In this document: positions 1 through 9,730 of the stretch, in pieces
Position numbering within the stretch: the first letter of the stretch is position 1
Layout: every line of letters starts with the position of its first letter
Assembly (NCBI GenBank): GCA_947488755.1
Contig: CANLAD010000001.1
Coordinates: 1,130,247-1,194,246 of the forward strand
Reading direction: 5' to 3'
DNA length: 64,000 nt
Origin: an uncultured Erythrobacter sp.
GTDB taxonomy: Bacteria; Pseudomonadota; Alphaproteobacteria; Sphingomonadales; Sphingomonadaceae
Translations under genes and position numbers: made by a program
Notes under the pieces: generated by a model
Databases searched by the model: none
What the model was told of the DNA's origin: nothing
Seen by the model: the letters and a program-made list of their open reading frames with translations, nothing else

Positions 1-518
1 CGCAGGCTTTGAAAGCCGACGCGCTGGACTTTGCCGCAGATTCCGCAACCTATGCGATCAGCCTGGCTGTGATCGGCTCTGCCTTGATCGTGAGAGCGAG
101 GGCGGCTTTGCTCAAGGGGCTTTCCCTCTCGGCAATGGCCATCTTCGTATTGATCTCGACCGCGATCAGTTTCTTCGATGCCACGCCGCCTGAGGCCTCT
201 ACCATGGGCTGGGTCGGTTTTTTGGCGCTGGCTGCCAATCTGTTCTCGGTGGTGATCCTGCTGCGTTGGCGCGATGGAGACAGCAATGTGCGCTCCGTTT
301 GGCTGTGCTCACGCAATGATGCCATCGGCAATATTGGCGTCATCATAGCAGGTGGTTTGGTTGCAGTGACGCAATCTGCCATTCCTGACCTGATCGTCGC
401 TGCGATCCTTGCAGGTCTGTTCTTCCGATCCTCCTATTCAATCATTGGCCAAGCGCTGGAGGAAAGCGGTGGCTGGCGAAACGCTGTGGGTCTGTCGCCA
501 ATGGGAGAGAGCAAATGA
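1..518 (+). CDS. Cation diffusion facilitator family transporter (5' truncated by window edge)
   Basis: This is the C-terminal part of a CDF-type metal cation transporter of the inner membrane. The frame is open to the first base of the window, and the opening residues QALKADALDF match the interior of CDF proteins, so the true start lies upstream. About four hydrophobic segments are visible. The RNDAIGN stretch near residue 100 is the conserved N/D-containing helix that binds metal in this family. The stop overlaps the next start by four bases (ATGA), so the downstream methyltransferase-like gene is probably co-translated. The metal cannot be read from sequence; the neighbouring copper/silver genes suggest a heavy metal. 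Confidence 0.8.
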   Translation, partial: QALKADALDFAADSATYAISLAVIGSALIVRARAALLKGLSLSAMAIFVLISTAISFFDATPPEASTMGWVGFLALAANLFSVVILLRWRDGDSNVRSVWLCSRNDAIGNIGVIIAGGLVAVTQSAIPDLIVAAILAGLFFRSSYSIIGQALEESGGWRNAVGLSPMGESK

Positions 519-967
519 AGCTTCGCATCCCACCGTTGCTGCAAGCCGCCATTTTTGCACTGATAAGCTGGGCATTGGCCGCCCTAGTGCCACAAGCCTC
601 GATCTCACTTAACTGGCTAAACCTTGTTGCAATCGGATTGCTAATGATCGGCTCGGCGATCTTGCTTGCTGCCGTGCTGGACTTCTCGCGGAATGAGACA
701 ACCGTCAATCCGCTTGAGCCTGAGCAAGCGGAAACGCTGGTCGTATCTGGTCTATTTCGCTTCACGCGAAATCCGATGTATCTCGGGATGGCACTCTTAC
801 TATCCGCTTGGGCGCTCTACCTAGCCAATGCTTTGGCGATCATTGGGCCCGTGCTGTTTGTAGTCTCCATCACGGCCCTTCAGATCAAGCCGGAGGAAGA
901 GGTGCTTGGGAAGATATTTGGCCAAGATTACGCTGAATATCGCAAACGTGTGAGGCGCTGGCTGTGA
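515..967 (+). CDS. Isoprenylcysteine carboxyl methyltransferase-like membrane protein
   Basis: A 150-residue integral membrane protein of the ICMT/PEMT-like methyltransferase superfamily. The hallmark is the C-terminal block FRFTRNPMYLGM (residues about 84-95) followed by two hydrophobic helices and EEEVLGKIFGQDYAEYRKRVRRW; the RNPMY and EE...Y..Y..R residues form the SAM-binding pocket in relatives. Bacterial members are common next to metal-efflux genes but their substrate is not established. It overlaps the CDF gene upstream and the second methyltransferase-like gene downstream by four bases each (ATGA and GTGA), so the three form one translationally coupled unit. Confidence 0.8.
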   Translation: MKLRIPPLLQAAIFALISWALAALVPQASISLNWLNLVAIGLLMIGSAILLAAVLDFSRNETTVNPLEPEQAETLVVSGLFRFTRNPMYLGMALLLSAWALYLANALAIIGPVLFVVSITALQIKPEEEVLGKIFGQDYAEYRKRVRRWL

Positions 968-1542
968 CTTGGTTGGGACTATCCAGCACCTACTCGCTCG
1001 CTGCGTTCGGTATGTCGTTTCTCGCCGTGTCAGCGATCTTCACACTTGCCGCCTTCTCCAAGTTATCGGGTCGCTTTGAGTTCTGGCCGCCCCCGGCACC
1101 GAAGAGCTGGCAACATCGCACGTTCTTGGCGCTCTTCCGGTTGTTTCTCTACCCGCTCGTTGTCCTATCGTTTCTGGAATTCCAGATAGCCAACAATGCC
1201 ACCGGATTGTCGCGACAAGCCATAGGCGGCTTGCTTCTTTTGTTGGGTTTTGGGCTAGCTCTTCGCATCACTCTCCAAATGGGTTGGCGCAACGCATTCG
1301 GTGAAAAAAAGGGCTTGGTAACAGACGGTTGGTTCGCGATCAGCCGCAACCCGGTCTACGTGGCAACTTGGGCTGGTCTTTTGGGCTGGGGCCTAGTCCT
1401 CGGTCAGTCGAGTGTGACTGTCCTGCTTACGTTGTGGGCTCTCTTGTATGTGCTCGCGCCCTTCCTTGAGGAGCGCTGGCTGGAGCGACAATATGGCGAT
1501 GAATTTCGGCGCTATAAATCATCAGTTGCGCGGTTCGTATGA
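964..1542 (+). CDS. Second isoprenylcysteine methyltransferase-like membrane protein
   Basis: A 192-residue, multi-pass membrane protein of the same broad ICMT-like fold as its upstream neighbour but clearly a different subgroup. The motif ISRNPVYVATWAGL near residue 127 and the C-terminal FLEERWLERQYGDEFRRYKSSV correspond to the RNPxY and EE..L...YG..Y..Y signature. The GTG start at 964 overlaps the previous stop (GTGA), and its own stop overlaps the next ATG (ATGA). Two non-identical copies in tandem may act on different substrates or as a heteromer; I cannot say which. Confidence 0.75.
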   Translation: MTWLGLSSTYSLAAFGMSFLAVSAIFTLAAFSKLSGRFEFWPPPAPKSWQHRTFLALFRLFLYPLVVLSFLEFQIANNATGLSRQAIGGLLLLLGFGLALRITLQMGWRNAFGEKKGLVTDGWFAISRNPVYVATWAGLLGWGLVLGQSSVTVLLTLWALLYVLAPFLEERWLERQYGDEFRRYKSSVARFV

Positions 1543-1958
1543 GGGCGGTGAGGATTTCGACCGTTGCAGAGGTGATGGTGGCAGGCTCAGGCTTACTTCT
1601 TCTAATCTTGGGCGTCTGGTCGTTTGCCGATCCTGAGGTATTCACGGACTTGTACGGTATCGATGCTGCAAAGCCGTCCGCGGCCATTGCTCTGCGCTCA
1701 ATGATCGGAGGCGGCGAAATTGGTCTCGGACTGTTCTTGTTTCTCGGCAAAAAATTCGGCGTCCCGCTTCATTCTCGGCTTTGGCTAGCGGTCTCTTTGT
1801 TCGCGTGCGTGTTCTTGGCGCGTGCCGGTGCAGTCATCTTGGCTTGGCCTGAGGTGTCGACTGGAATGATCAGAGAGCTAACAATCGAAGGCGTTTTGGT
1901 AGGCGCTTTTGCAACTCTTCTTTTCCTATATGATCACATGACTCGCGATCGCTATTAG
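1539..1958 (+). CDS. Small four-helix membrane protein, DUF4345-like
   Basis: A 139-residue protein with four predicted membrane helices and short loops. The arrangement, with the FADPEVFTDLYGID loop after helix 1 and the RSMIGGGEIGLGLFL helix, resembles DUF4345 proteins, which have no known activity. It is the last gene of the coupled four-gene run that begins with the CDF transporter, starting four bases before the stop of the previous gene. No cysteines or histidine clusters suggest metal binding. The 211 bases that follow (1959-2169) contain no convincing gene. Confidence 0.65.
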   Translation: MRAVRISTVAEVMVAGSGLLLLILGVWSFADPEVFTDLYGIDAAKPSAAIALRSMIGGGEIGLGLFLFLGKKFGVPLHSRLWLAVSLFACVFLARAGAVILAWPEVSTGMIRELTIEGVLVGAFATLLFLYDHMTRDRY

Positions 1959-2169
1959 ACCTTTGACCTCGGACTAATCGCTACACGCCATCTGGCGAGT
2001 ACCTACATCTGCATCCGGGTTTATGGCCAAACACGCGCTTCTAGTTGCCTGAGTCACAAACCGAGCGGATATCGACCGACCCAGTTTAAACCACTAGGGA
2101 CAGTGGCCCAAACCCCTTCAATGCCGTGGCCACATACCCCCGTCCTCAGCCAACTCGCTCCGGCTACGG

Positions 2170-2859
2170 CTACTTGGCAGTGACGCGGGCTTTGCGCCTG
2201 CGAAACATAAGAATGCAGCCAAGAATACTCGCGAAGACACCAAGCGCGGCGAATAGAATTAGTATCGGGTGGCTCGTGTCCTCTCGTGACCGCAGATCCA
2301 TGATATGAAGCCCCCACATGAAATCAAACGCGCGCCACCAACGTGTGCGGACCGCCTCGATCTGACCCGTGTCGCGGCCGACATAGACATGTGTTCCCTC
2401 GTCCAAAACGACCTGCCAAACAGGTAATGGGCGGCGAAAGTCGAAAGGCGCGGTATTGGCTTCAAACTGGCGCACCGTACTGATATTGCCACCTCCGACG
2501 ATCTGCTCGGCCACAATTGACCGAGCTAGAGCTTCGTCCACTGGCGGCAAGGGCGTACGGCTTTCCCAATCAAATCGGGTGATGCTTCCATCCATCGCGG
2601 TCAGCATCATGATGGCTCGCCCGTCCTGCATGAAAGCGCGCATCTCTTTCAGAGGCTGATCGATCTCTGGGACCACATCGGACGGCAAAGCGAGAGCAGA
2701 CTGATCAGAGGCAATGTGCAGATGATTGCCGCGCACCTCTTCGATCGGGCGAGCGGCCATGAACAGGCCGCTCGCCATCCACATCAAGATCGGAATTCCC
2801 ACCAGCCAACCAAGCCAGATGTGCCATTTGGCGAAGCGCAGCATCACGGGTTTTGGCAA
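2170..2859 (-). CDS. PepSY-domain membrane protein
   Basis: A 229-residue inner-membrane protein with an N-terminal helix (WHIWLGWLVGIPILMWMASGLF, residues about 12-33), a roughly 150-residue periplasmic part, and a second helix near the C-terminus followed by a basic tail (FRRRKARVTAK). The layout, WHxWLGW start and GTHVYVGRDTGQIEAVRTRWWRAFDFMWGLHIMDL block match PepSY-associated transmembrane proteins, often found with metal or haem reduction and uptake systems. It lies 56 bases downstream of the CusF-like gene and is probably the last gene of the cus-type operon. Its role there is not established. Confidence 0.8.
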   Translation of the reverse strand: MPKPVMLRFAKWHIWLGWLVGIPILMWMASGLFMAARPIEEVRGNHLHIASDQSALALPSDVVPEIDQPLKEMRAFMQDGRAIMMLTAMDGSITRFDWESRTPLPPVDEALARSIVAEQIVGGGNISTVRQFEANTAPFDFRRPLPVWQVVLDEGTHVYVGRDTGQIEAVRTRWWRAFDFMWGLHIMDLRSREDTSHPILILFAALGVFASILGCILMFRRRKARVTAK

Positions 2860-2915
2860 TTTAGCATCTCCATTCCTGGGGTTGGCACTTGGTGGGTCGG
2901 CTCACTTGACCTTGG

Positions 2916-3290
2916 TCATTGCGCTGTGATCGAAGTGACTGTGTTGCCTTCTTCGCCGGTGCTGAATTCGAACGTGACAGTGTCGCCGACCGCGACGTCG
3001 CCGCGAACTTCCTCGGTGGCGTCAAAAGCCATGACCATCTCGGGCCATTCGAGCTCTGGAACCGCCGCATGGTCGATCGTGACTGTGCCTGCTTCGGCGT
3101 CGATGGCAGTCACAGTGCCAATAGCGCTAGCCGTCTTGGGGGTGACGCCTTGATCCATGCCGTCATGCATGCCTGGCATGGATCTCTCGTCCATTGCCAT
3201 GCCTTCGTGCTCAGCCATTTCTGCATTGCTGTCGCACGCGGCCAGCATCAATGGCGCAACCAGTAGGGTTAAGCGGGTTGTGGTACGCAT
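2916..3290 (-). CDS. cusF: CusF-like periplasmic copper/silver-binding lipoprotein
   Basis: A 124-residue exported protein with a lipobox-type signal (LMLAAC, residues about 14-19), a Met/His-rich linker ([20 protein letters not shown]) and a C-terminal CusF fold. The metal site of CusF is visible: H in [12 protein letters not shown], then W and two Met in WPEMVM. CusF binds Cu(I)/Ag(I) in the periplasm and passes it to the CusCBA pump. The start overlaps the end of the cusA-like gene by 22 bases, confirming operon membership. A second CusF domain is fused to the adaptor CusB upstream, so this is one of two copies. Confidence 0.9.
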   Translation of the reverse strand: MRTTTRLTLLVAPLMLAACDSNAEMAEHEGMAMDERSMPGMHDGMDQGVTPKTASAIGTVTAIDAEAGTVTIDHAAVPELEWPEMVMAFDATEEVRGDVAVGDTVTFEFSTGEEGNTVTSITAQ

Positions 3291-6200
3291 TCGTCTTCTC
3301 CTTCGGATTGTGATGGCCGTTCAGGCCGGGGGCGCCGCATCAAGAGGTAAGCGGCGGGTAATACGAACATGGACAACAAGGGTGCGGTGATCATGCCGCC
3401 GATCATCGGCGCGGCGATCCGGCTCATAACTTCCGAACCTGCCCCCGTGCCAACCAGGATCGGGAACAGGCCAGCCAGAATGACGGCAACGGTCATCGCC
3501 TTCGGCCGAACGCGAAGAAGCGCGCCCTCCCTGATGGATTTGGTAACGGATTCCGCAGTTGGCTCACCCGAATGTCGCTCCATCGCGGCCTTCAGATAGA
3601 TCAGCATCACGACGCCGAATTCTGCGGAGACCCCGGCAAGAGCAATGAAGCCAACCGCTGTTGCGACCGACTGATTGTAACCCAAGAGGTAAAGCAGCCA
3701 GAAGCCGCCCGTGAGGGCAAAAGGCAGAGTTCCCATAACCAACATCGCTTCATCGACGCGGCGGAAGATCAGATAGAGCAGCAAGAAAATGATGCCGAGC
3801 GTGGCCGGAATGACAATCTGCAGACGCTCATAGGCCCGAGTGAGATATTCAAATTGTCCCGCGTAAGAAAGGCTTACGCCTGCAGGCAAATCGACACCGT
3901 CGGCCACGGCGGTCTGCAAGTCGCCCACTACTGAAGCGAGGTCGCGCCCGCGAACATCGACATAGACCGCACTGACGAGACGGCCTTGTTCGTTCTTGAG
4001 CATTGGTGGGCCATCGCTCACGCTCACCTGCGCAACTGTCCCCAATGTAATCTGCTGACCAGCGGGAGTAAGCACTGGCAGAGCACGGATTTCGTCTACA
4101 CTGTCGCGGATTTCGCGAGGATAACGAACGTTGATTGGATAGCGCGCCAGTCCCTCGACCGTGCGCCCGATATTAGCGCCGCCTATGGCTCCGGATACGA
4201 TCTGTTGGACATCGGCAATATTGAGGCCGTAGCGGGACGCAGCGATCCGGTCGATGTCCACATCGATGTAGCGCCCTCCTGACAAACGCTCTGCAAGCGC
4301 TGAGCTCACGCCCGGAACTTGTTTGGCAACATTCTCGATCTGCAACGCGACGCGCTCGATTTCTGCCAGATTCTCACCTGAGACCTTGACCCCGATCGGG
4401 CTTTTGATCCCGGTGGCCAACATGTCGATACGGTTGCGTATGGGAGGCACCCAGACATTTGCGAGGCCGGGTACCTGAACGGCCTTGTCCAGCTCATCGA
4501 CCAGCTTTTCGGGAGTCATTCCAGCACGCCATTCCTCGCGCGGCTTGAACCGGATAGTGGTCTCGAACATCGTCAGCGGTGCGGGGTCGGTTGCCGTATC
4601 CGCGCGGCCAGCCTTGCCGAAGACGGTCTCGACTTCTGGCACTGATTTGATGAGCCTGTCCGTCCGCTGAAGCAGCGCCGATGCTTCCCCTGGCGATAGC
4701 CCCGGCAGCGCGCTTGGCATGTAGAGTAAGTCCCCTTCATCAAGCGGTGGCAGGAACTCGCCGCCCAAGCGGCTGAACGGGACCAATGCGGTGAGGAAAA
4801 CCAGCCCTGCGATTACCAGCGTCGCTTTTGGGCGTTTCATGACCCAGTCGAGGCCGGGGCGGTAGGCTTTGGTCAGCCAGCGGTTGAGGATATTGGAATC
4901 TTCCGACGGTATCTTACCCCGGACGAGCCATCCCATCAGAACCGGAACCAAGGTCACCGACAGGATCGCTGCCGCCGCCATCGCATAGGTCTTGGTAAAG
5001 GCAAGCGGTGCGAAAAGGCGTCCCTCTTGCGCCTGCAGGGTAAACACCGGCAGAAAGGAGAGGGTTATGATGAGCAGACTAAAGAACAGGGCCGGCCCAA
5101 CTTCTTTCGAAGCGTCAGCGACGAGGCGCCATCGTTCCCCCTTTGAAAGTTCGGAATCCGGATTGTCGCGTTCCCAGTGTTCGATGTGCTTGTGCGCGTT
5201 CTCGATCATGACGATTGCCGCATCGACCATTGCGCCAATTGCAATCGCGATGCCGCCCAGCGACATGATGTTCGCATCCACTCCTTGAATGCGCATAACA
5301 ATGAAGGCGGCGAGGACACCCAGTGGCAGAGTGACAATCGCAACCAGAGCGGAGCGCATGTGCCAAAGGAACAGCGCGCAGACGATTGCAACTATAATGA
5401 ATTCAGCAATCAGCTTTCCGGTGAGGTTGTCGATAGAAGCATCGATCAGCTGTGAACGATCATAGGTCGTGACGATCTCGACCCCTTCGGGCAGGCTCGC
5501 CTTGAGCATCTCCAGCTTTTCTTCGACTGCCGTGATCGTGGCGCGCGCATCTTCGCCTTGGCGCAGCACAATGATGCCGCCTGCGACTTCGCCCTCTCCG
5601 TTGAGCTCCGCGATCCCGCGGCGCATTTCAGGGCCCAGCTGGATCGTTGCAACGTCAGAAAGGGTGACTGGAATCCCATTGCCGACCGTCTTCAGCGGGA
5701 TCTGGCGAAAGTCGTCGAGTCCTTCGATATAGCCCGACGCGCGAACCATGAACTCGGCTTCCCCCGTCTCGACCACCGAACCGCCGGCCTCCTGGTTGGC
5801 CGCCTGTATTGCGCGCACAACCTGGCTGTGGGTCACGCCAAGCGATGCCATGCGATAGGGTTCAAGAACCACTTGATATTGTTTCACCATTCCGCCCACG
5901 CTCGCCACTTCGGCGATGCCGGGAATGGTCTGAAGTTCGTAGCGCAGGAACCAGTCCTGCAGGCTCCTGAGGCCCGCAAGATCATTGCCGCCCGTGCGGT
6001 CGACCAGAGCGTATTCGTAGATCCATCCCACCCCAGTCGCATCGGGTCCGAGCGCTGTGGTCACACCTTCGGGCAACTCGCCCTCGACCTGATTGAGATA
6101 TTCGAGAACACGCGACCTCGCCCAATACAGATCGGTACCGTCTTCGAAAATGATGTAGACATAGCTGTCACCGAACATCGAATAGCCGCGCACCGTTTGC

Positions 6201-6436
6201 GCTCCCGGAACGGAAAGCATGGTGGTGGCCAGCGGATAGGTCACCTGGTCTTCGACGATGCGCGGAGCCTGACCCGCATAATTTGAACGCACCACGACCT
6301 GAACATCGGACAGGTCAGGAATGGCATCCACCGGGGTTGCGCGCACCGCCCAGAAACCGGCGAGCGTGACAGCGATTGCAGCCAGAACGACAATAAACCG
6401 GTTGGCGATCGAGAGGTCGATAATCCGGGCGATCAT
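3269..6436 (-). CDS. cusA: CusA-type heavy-metal RND efflux pump (copper/silver)
   Basis: A 1055-residue inner-membrane resistance-nodulation-division transporter driven by the proton gradient. It has the full HME-RND layout: helix 1, a large periplasmic loop opening with [20 protein letters not shown], the helix 4 signature [23 protein letters not shown] with its acidic residue, a second periplasmic loop and helices 8-12 ([13 protein letters not shown]). These signatures match Cu(I)/Ag(I) exporters of the CusA group more closely than the CzcA group. It overlaps the adaptor gene by four bases (ATGA) and the cusF-like gene by 22, so pump, adaptor and chaperone are made together. Confidence 0.95.
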   Translation of the reverse strand: MIARIIDLSIANRFIVVLAAIAVTLAGFWAVRATPVDAIPDLSDVQVVVRSNYAGQAPRIVEDQVTYPLATTMLSVPGAQTVRGYSMFGDSYVYIIFEDGTDLYWARSRVLEYLNQVEGELPEGVTTALGPDATGVGWIYEYALVDRTGGNDLAGLRSLQDWFLRYELQTIPGIAEVASVGGMVKQYQVVLEPYRMASLGVTHSQVVRAIQAANQEAGGSVVETGEAEFMVRASGYIEGLDDFRQIPLKTVGNGIPVTLSDVATIQLGPEMRRGIAELNGEGEVAGGIIVLRQGEDARATITAVEEKLEMLKASLPEGVEIVTTYDRSQLIDASIDNLTGKLIAEFIIVAIVCALFLWHMRSALVAIVTLPLGVLAAFIVMRIQGVDANIMSLGGIAIAIGAMVDAAIVMIENAHKHIEHWERDNPDSELSKGERWRLVADASKEVGPALFFSLLIITLSFLPVFTLQAQEGRLFAPLAFTKTYAMAAAAILSVTLVPVLMGWLVRGKIPSEDSNILNRWLTKAYRPGLDWVMKRPKATLVIAGLVFLTALVPFSRLGGEFLPPLDEGDLLYMPSALPGLSPGEASALLQRTDRLIKSVPEVETVFGKAGRADTATDPAPLTMFETTIRFKPREEWRAGMTPEKLVDELDKAVQVPGLANVWVPPIRNRIDMLATGIKSPIGVKVSGENLAEIERVALQIENVAKQVPGVSSALAERLSGGRYIDVDIDRIAASRYGLNIADVQQIVSGAIGGANIGRTVEGLARYPINVRYPREIRDSVDEIRALPVLTPAGQQITLGTVAQVSVSDGPPMLKNEQGRLVSAVYVDVRGRDLASVVGDLQTAVADGVDLPAGVSLSYAGQFEYLTRAYERLQIVIPATLGIIFLLLYLIFRRVDEAMLVMGTLPFALTGGFWLLYLLGYNQSVATAVGFIALAGVSAEFGVVMLIYLKAAMERHSGEPTAESVTKSIREGALLRVRPKAMTVAVILAGLFPILVGTGAGSEVMSRIAAPMIGGMITAPLLSMFVLPAAYLLMRRPRPERPSQSEGEDECVPQPA

Positions 6437-7926
6437 CGGCCCACCTTTCTGATCGACACGATGCGCGGACCGGTATCGTGCTGTGTGAAGGTGAATTCGA
6501 CCTCATCTCCAACTTCGACAACGGCGGTCAACGCCGCGTCTTCCAGCTCAAATGGCATGACCATACTCGGCCAACTCAACTCCGGCACCGGAGCGTGATT
6601 GAGCGTGATCTTTTCACCATCGATTTTCGTCACACGGCCCGTGGTCTTGTAGCTCTTGCCAGCCTGTTCGTTTTTAGACGCATCAGGCATGACTCCATTG
6701 ATCGAACGGATTTCGATGCCTGAAAGACTTGCTTCGGAATCGAGCAGGAATTGACCGGAGATCACGACCTGTTCGCCTTGTGTCAGACCAGCAAGCACTT
6801 CGGTTTGGCCATTCGCTTCGCGTCCGATCTCGACTTCTGCGGGAAGGAATGCGCCCTCATCTTGCTTCAGCATCACGATGTTGCGGCGGCCGGTGCGGAT
6901 GATCGCTTCGGACGGGACAAGCAGAGCGCGGCGAGTGTCTGGCGTGAGGGAGACTTGCGCGAACATACCGGGCTTAAGCCTCCCGCTCGGATTTGGAAGC
7001 TGTGCCCTCACAGTGATCGTTCGGCTCGCACTTTCGGCGCTGGGCAGGATCGCAATGATCCGGCCTGAAAACTTTTCATTGGGAAACGCTGCCAGATTGG
7101 CGCTGACGGTCTGGCCTTCGCGAATGTCTGCTGACTGTGTCTCAGGAACGGAGGCCTCCAACCAGATCGGTGAGAAGCCCGTAATTTCTGCGAGAGTTTG
7201 CCCTTCCATAACAGTCATTCCGGGCCGCACCTCCAACGAGGTGATAGCGCCTCCAGAAGGCGCGGTGACCGTTATAACCGTCTGAGCACGTCGCGTCCGT
7301 TCAACAGCCGCGATGATACTGTCGGGCATGCCGAGCAAATGCATCCTTTGCCGCATCGCATCGGTGAGCGCTGCGTCGCCAGTATCGAGAACAGCGAGGA
7401 ATTCGCGCTGGGCTCCGCCCCAGCTGGGCACAAGTATATCGACCAAAGGAGCGCCTCGCGCCACCACGTCGTCTTGTGCTAGCCCATAAGTCCGCTGAAC
7501 GTAGCCTCCGGCACGCGGTTGCACCAAAGCGACACTGCGGTCGTTATATGCAAGCGTACCTGATACAGTAATCTCTGGCTCGAGGGTTCCGAACTCGGCA
7601 GTCGCCGTCCTCATCCCGAAATTCTGAACCAGCCCCGGATCGATTTGAACGCCTGCCGTGGCAGATTCGCCCGCACATTTCGGGACAAGCATCATATCCA
7701 TGAACGGAGATTTCCCTGGCTCATCGAAGCGTTGGCCGGGAACCATGGGGTCGTACCAATAAAGCACGTCCTCGCACTCGCCCTCAGCGACGTCGTCGGA
7801 CATAACTTCGCTCTCGCCGCCAAGCGTCGAAAGGCCATATCCGGCGGCCAGGCTCACAAGCGCGATGGCCGCCATTGCGCCGTAAGTGCGCTGCTTCGGC
7901 GTGAAACGTTCTTTTTCGTCGGTCAT
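6433..7926 (-). CDS. cusB: CusB-type periplasmic adaptor with a fused C-terminal CusF domain
   Basis: A 497-residue membrane-fusion protein linking the CusA-like pump to the outer-membrane channel. In order it has an N-terminal membrane anchor (residues about 14-35), a heavy-metal-binding domain with the CusB signature [20 protein letters not shown] near residue 58, HlyD-like barrel-sandwich and hairpin regions, and, from about residue 425, a complete CusF domain with metal ligands H ([11 protein letters not shown]) and WPSMVM. Some adaptors carry such a fusion, but here a free CusF is also encoded. The four-base overlaps with the genes on both sides show a tight operon. Confidence 0.93.
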   Translation of the reverse strand: MTDEKERFTPKQRTYGAMAAIALVSLAAGYGLSTLGGESEVMSDDVAEGECEDVLYWYDPMVPGQRFDEPGKSPFMDMMLVPKCAGESATAGVQIDPGLVQNFGMRTATAEFGTLEPEITVSGTLAYNDRSVALVQPRAGGYVQRTYGLAQDDVVARGAPLVDILVPSWGGAQREFLAVLDTGDAALTDAMRQRMHLLGMPDSIIAAVERTRRAQTVITVTAPSGGAITSLEVRPGMTVMEGQTLAEITGFSPIWLEASVPETQSADIREGQTVSANLAAFPNEKFSGRIIAILPSAESASRTITVRAQLPNPSGRLKPGMFAQVSLTPDTRRALLVPSEAIIRTGRRNIVMLKQDEGAFLPAEVEIGREANGQTEVLAGLTQGEQVVISGQFLLDSEASLSGIEIRSINGVMPDASKNEQAGKSYKTTGRVTKIDGEKITLNHAPVPELSWPSMVMPFELEDAALTAVVEVGDEVEFTFTQHDTGPRIVSIRKVGR

Positions 7927-9158
7927 CGCCGTGCCTCCCCATAATAGAGTCTGATTTTTACTGCCATTGCGACCGTGGCGGCCTCTCGCTCGAGAATCTC
8001 CAGATCGAGCAGCGCGAGATCAGCTTTGGCTGAAATGACATCAATGAGATCGGCACGCTCAGCTGCGAAACTGGCGGTCTCGAATTCCACCCGGCTGCGT
8101 GCCAGAGGTAGGAGCTCATCCCGCGCCCGCTCCCATTGACGCCGGGCGCTTCGCCATGCGGCCATATCCGTTTCAAATTGGACCCGCAGCGCCCGCAAAC
8201 GGTCGGCGCGTTCAGCCTGGGCCGCAGCGGCGCCGGCTTCGGCGGCCCGGATGCGAGGTTGTTGTCGCTTTCCAGAGAAAATTGGCAGAGTTACGGACCC
8301 CATCACCGACAGTGCGTCACCAAACCCAGGGTCGCGCCGGCCATAATTGACGCTCACGCCAAAATCTGGCCGCAATGCAGAGCGAGCCAGGTCAACACCC
8401 GCATCGGCGCGGCCGCTCTCCGCATCGGCCAGTTGAATTTCCGGGTTAAGCTCAAGCAGGTTCAGCAGAGCCTCGCGGTCAACCTCGAACGCGGGTGGAC
8501 TGCCCGACGCCGAGGGTTCACTGATATTTGTATAGCTCGAAAGTGCGGCCTGCGCTGCGTCCTGTTCCGCTTCAATCCGCGTAACGGCATCTTCAATTGC
8601 GAGAAGTTCGCGGCGGATAGCCAGGCTTTCGGCAGGCCGCGCGGAACCCGAAGCGACAGCGGCGTTGGCAACAGGCAAGAGCCGGCGCAAATCGCTCAGA
8701 GCCGCATGCGCCAGCGCAAGCTTGTCCTGAGCATAATAGAGGTCAACCCAAGCGAGGGCGGTGGCGACGTCGATCCTGCGTTCCGCAACACCCAGTTGCC
8801 CTTCCGCAATACGGGTATCAGAGCTGGCAACACCCAGTCGCGCCCTGCGCCTTGCCAAGTTTGGTATGGGTTGTTCGATCCCCACGCTGAGTTGGGTGGG
8901 GAGCTGGCGATCCAATTCGAAGGCAACCGGTCCGGTGATCGGTAGATTGGCAATTCCGCCGCGCAGAATAGGGTCCGGAAGTGCATCTGCGGCTTGTGAG
9001 GCTTCGCGCGATCCCCGGACACGCATTTCACCGGCCTGCAAAAGCGGCTGATCTTCACGCGCAGCGCGCAAGGCTTCATCATATCCAAGCGGCTGCGCAC
9101 ATGCGATGTGTGTTGGCAATAGAGCCGCGACGAGGGCTCCGCCTATGAACCATTTCAT
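7923..9158 (-). CDS. cusC: CusC-type outer-membrane efflux channel (TolC family)
   Basis: A 411-residue exported protein with a signal peptide (FIGGALVAALLPTHIACA) and two outer-membrane-efflux repeats dominated by long Ala/Arg/Leu-rich helices, as in TolC/CusC channels. It lacks an obvious N-terminal lipid-anchor cysteine beyond the CA at the signal end. It is the first gene of the cusCBAF-PepSY run, overlapping cusB by four bases. The channel would carry copper or silver across the outer membrane. No clear promoter could be assigned in the 124 bases upstream. Confidence 0.9.
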   Translation of the reverse strand: MKWFIGGALVAALLPTHIACAQPLGYDEALRAAREDQPLLQAGEMRVRGSREASQAADALPDPILRGGIANLPITGPVAFELDRQLPTQLSVGIEQPIPNLARRRARLGVASSDTRIAEGQLGVAERRIDVATALAWVDLYYAQDKLALAHAALSDLRRLLPVANAAVASGSARPAESLAIRRELLAIEDAVTRIEAEQDAAQAALSSYTNISEPSASGSPPAFEVDREALLNLLELNPEIQLADAESGRADAGVDLARSALRPDFGVSVNYGRRDPGFGDALSVMGSVTLPIFSGKRQQPRIRAAEAGAAAAQAERADRLRALRVQFETDMAAWRSARRQWERARDELLPLARSRVEFETASFAAERADLIDVISAKADLALLDLEILEREAATVAMAVKIRLYYGEARR

Positions 9159-9250
9159 GAAGTATTCTCACTCGAAAAGAATGCTGCGCGCCAGCAAGCT
9201 GATTGATGCAACTAAGGATGCATCGATACGCTCAGGCAACGCTTAGAAAG

Positions 9251-9263
9251 GGCGCAATGCGCC
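9251..9263 (-). terminator. Possible weak terminator after the 121-residue gene
   Basis: GGCGCAATGCGCC is a perfect inverted repeat (GGCGCA/TGCGCC). On the minus strand it is followed by CCTTTCTAAG, a short and impure T-run. It sits 20 bases after the stop of the upstream minus-strand gene and about 90 bases before the cusC-like start, so it could separate the two transcripts. Confidence 0.3.
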
Positions 9264-9282
9264 GCTATTCTCTGTAATCGAG

Positions 9283-9648
9283 TTAGAATCGGGGAGGCGG
9301 ACTGTCCGGATCTGACACCCGGCTGCCGAATTGCGGTTCGCTTCCTCTTAGATACGTCAAGTCTTCGCCAATCGGCTTCTCTAGAGAAATTCCCTGATCG
9401 GTTCCAATCCAAACGGGAGAAATCGCGTTCATCGAAAGAAGGCAGTCGATCGACATTTGTTGGCACGCGCCGTTAGCATCCTCGCCAGCCCTATGGTGCC
9501 CTTCTTCCTCCGATGCATGATGCTGCATTTCGGCACAGTCAGACGCAAGCATCGTCTCGGATTGCGGCATAGCCGATGCCTGGGCAGACACCTGAAATAC
9601 AAGGCCGATGCATAACGACATAAGTGCAAGGGTGCGAAGAAAAGACAC
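9283..9648 (-). CDS. Small exported Cys/His/Met-containing hypothetical protein
   Basis: A 121-residue protein of unknown function. It starts with GTG preceded by AGGGA and has a clear signal peptide (TLALMSLCIGLVFQVSAQASA). The mature part is rich in potential metal ligands (MQHHASEEEGHHRAGED, CQQM, DCLLSM) and ends in a Pro-rich tail (PDSPPPRF). Similar short cysteine-containing exported proteins sit just upstream of copper efflux operons in related bacteria, which fits a periplasmic metal-binding or sensing accessory role, but this is inferred only from composition and place. Confidence 0.55.
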   Translation of the reverse strand: MSFLRTLALMSLCIGLVFQVSAQASAMPQSETMLASDCAEMQHHASEEEGHHRAGEDANGACQQMSIDCLLSMNAISPVWIGTDQGISLEKPIGEDLTYLRGSEPQFGSRVSDPDSPPPRF

Positions 9649-9730
9649 ACGAATTCCCTAGATGACCCAGTGCAATTCGGCAACAGGATTGTGTCCGCAG
9701 TCGAACGCTTTCGCAGTCATATCGTTTGAA

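Noticed and set aside
5558-6286. A 242-residue plus-strand frame
   Set aside because: It lies inside the cusA gene on the other strand; the RND motifs there leave no doubt about the coding strand.
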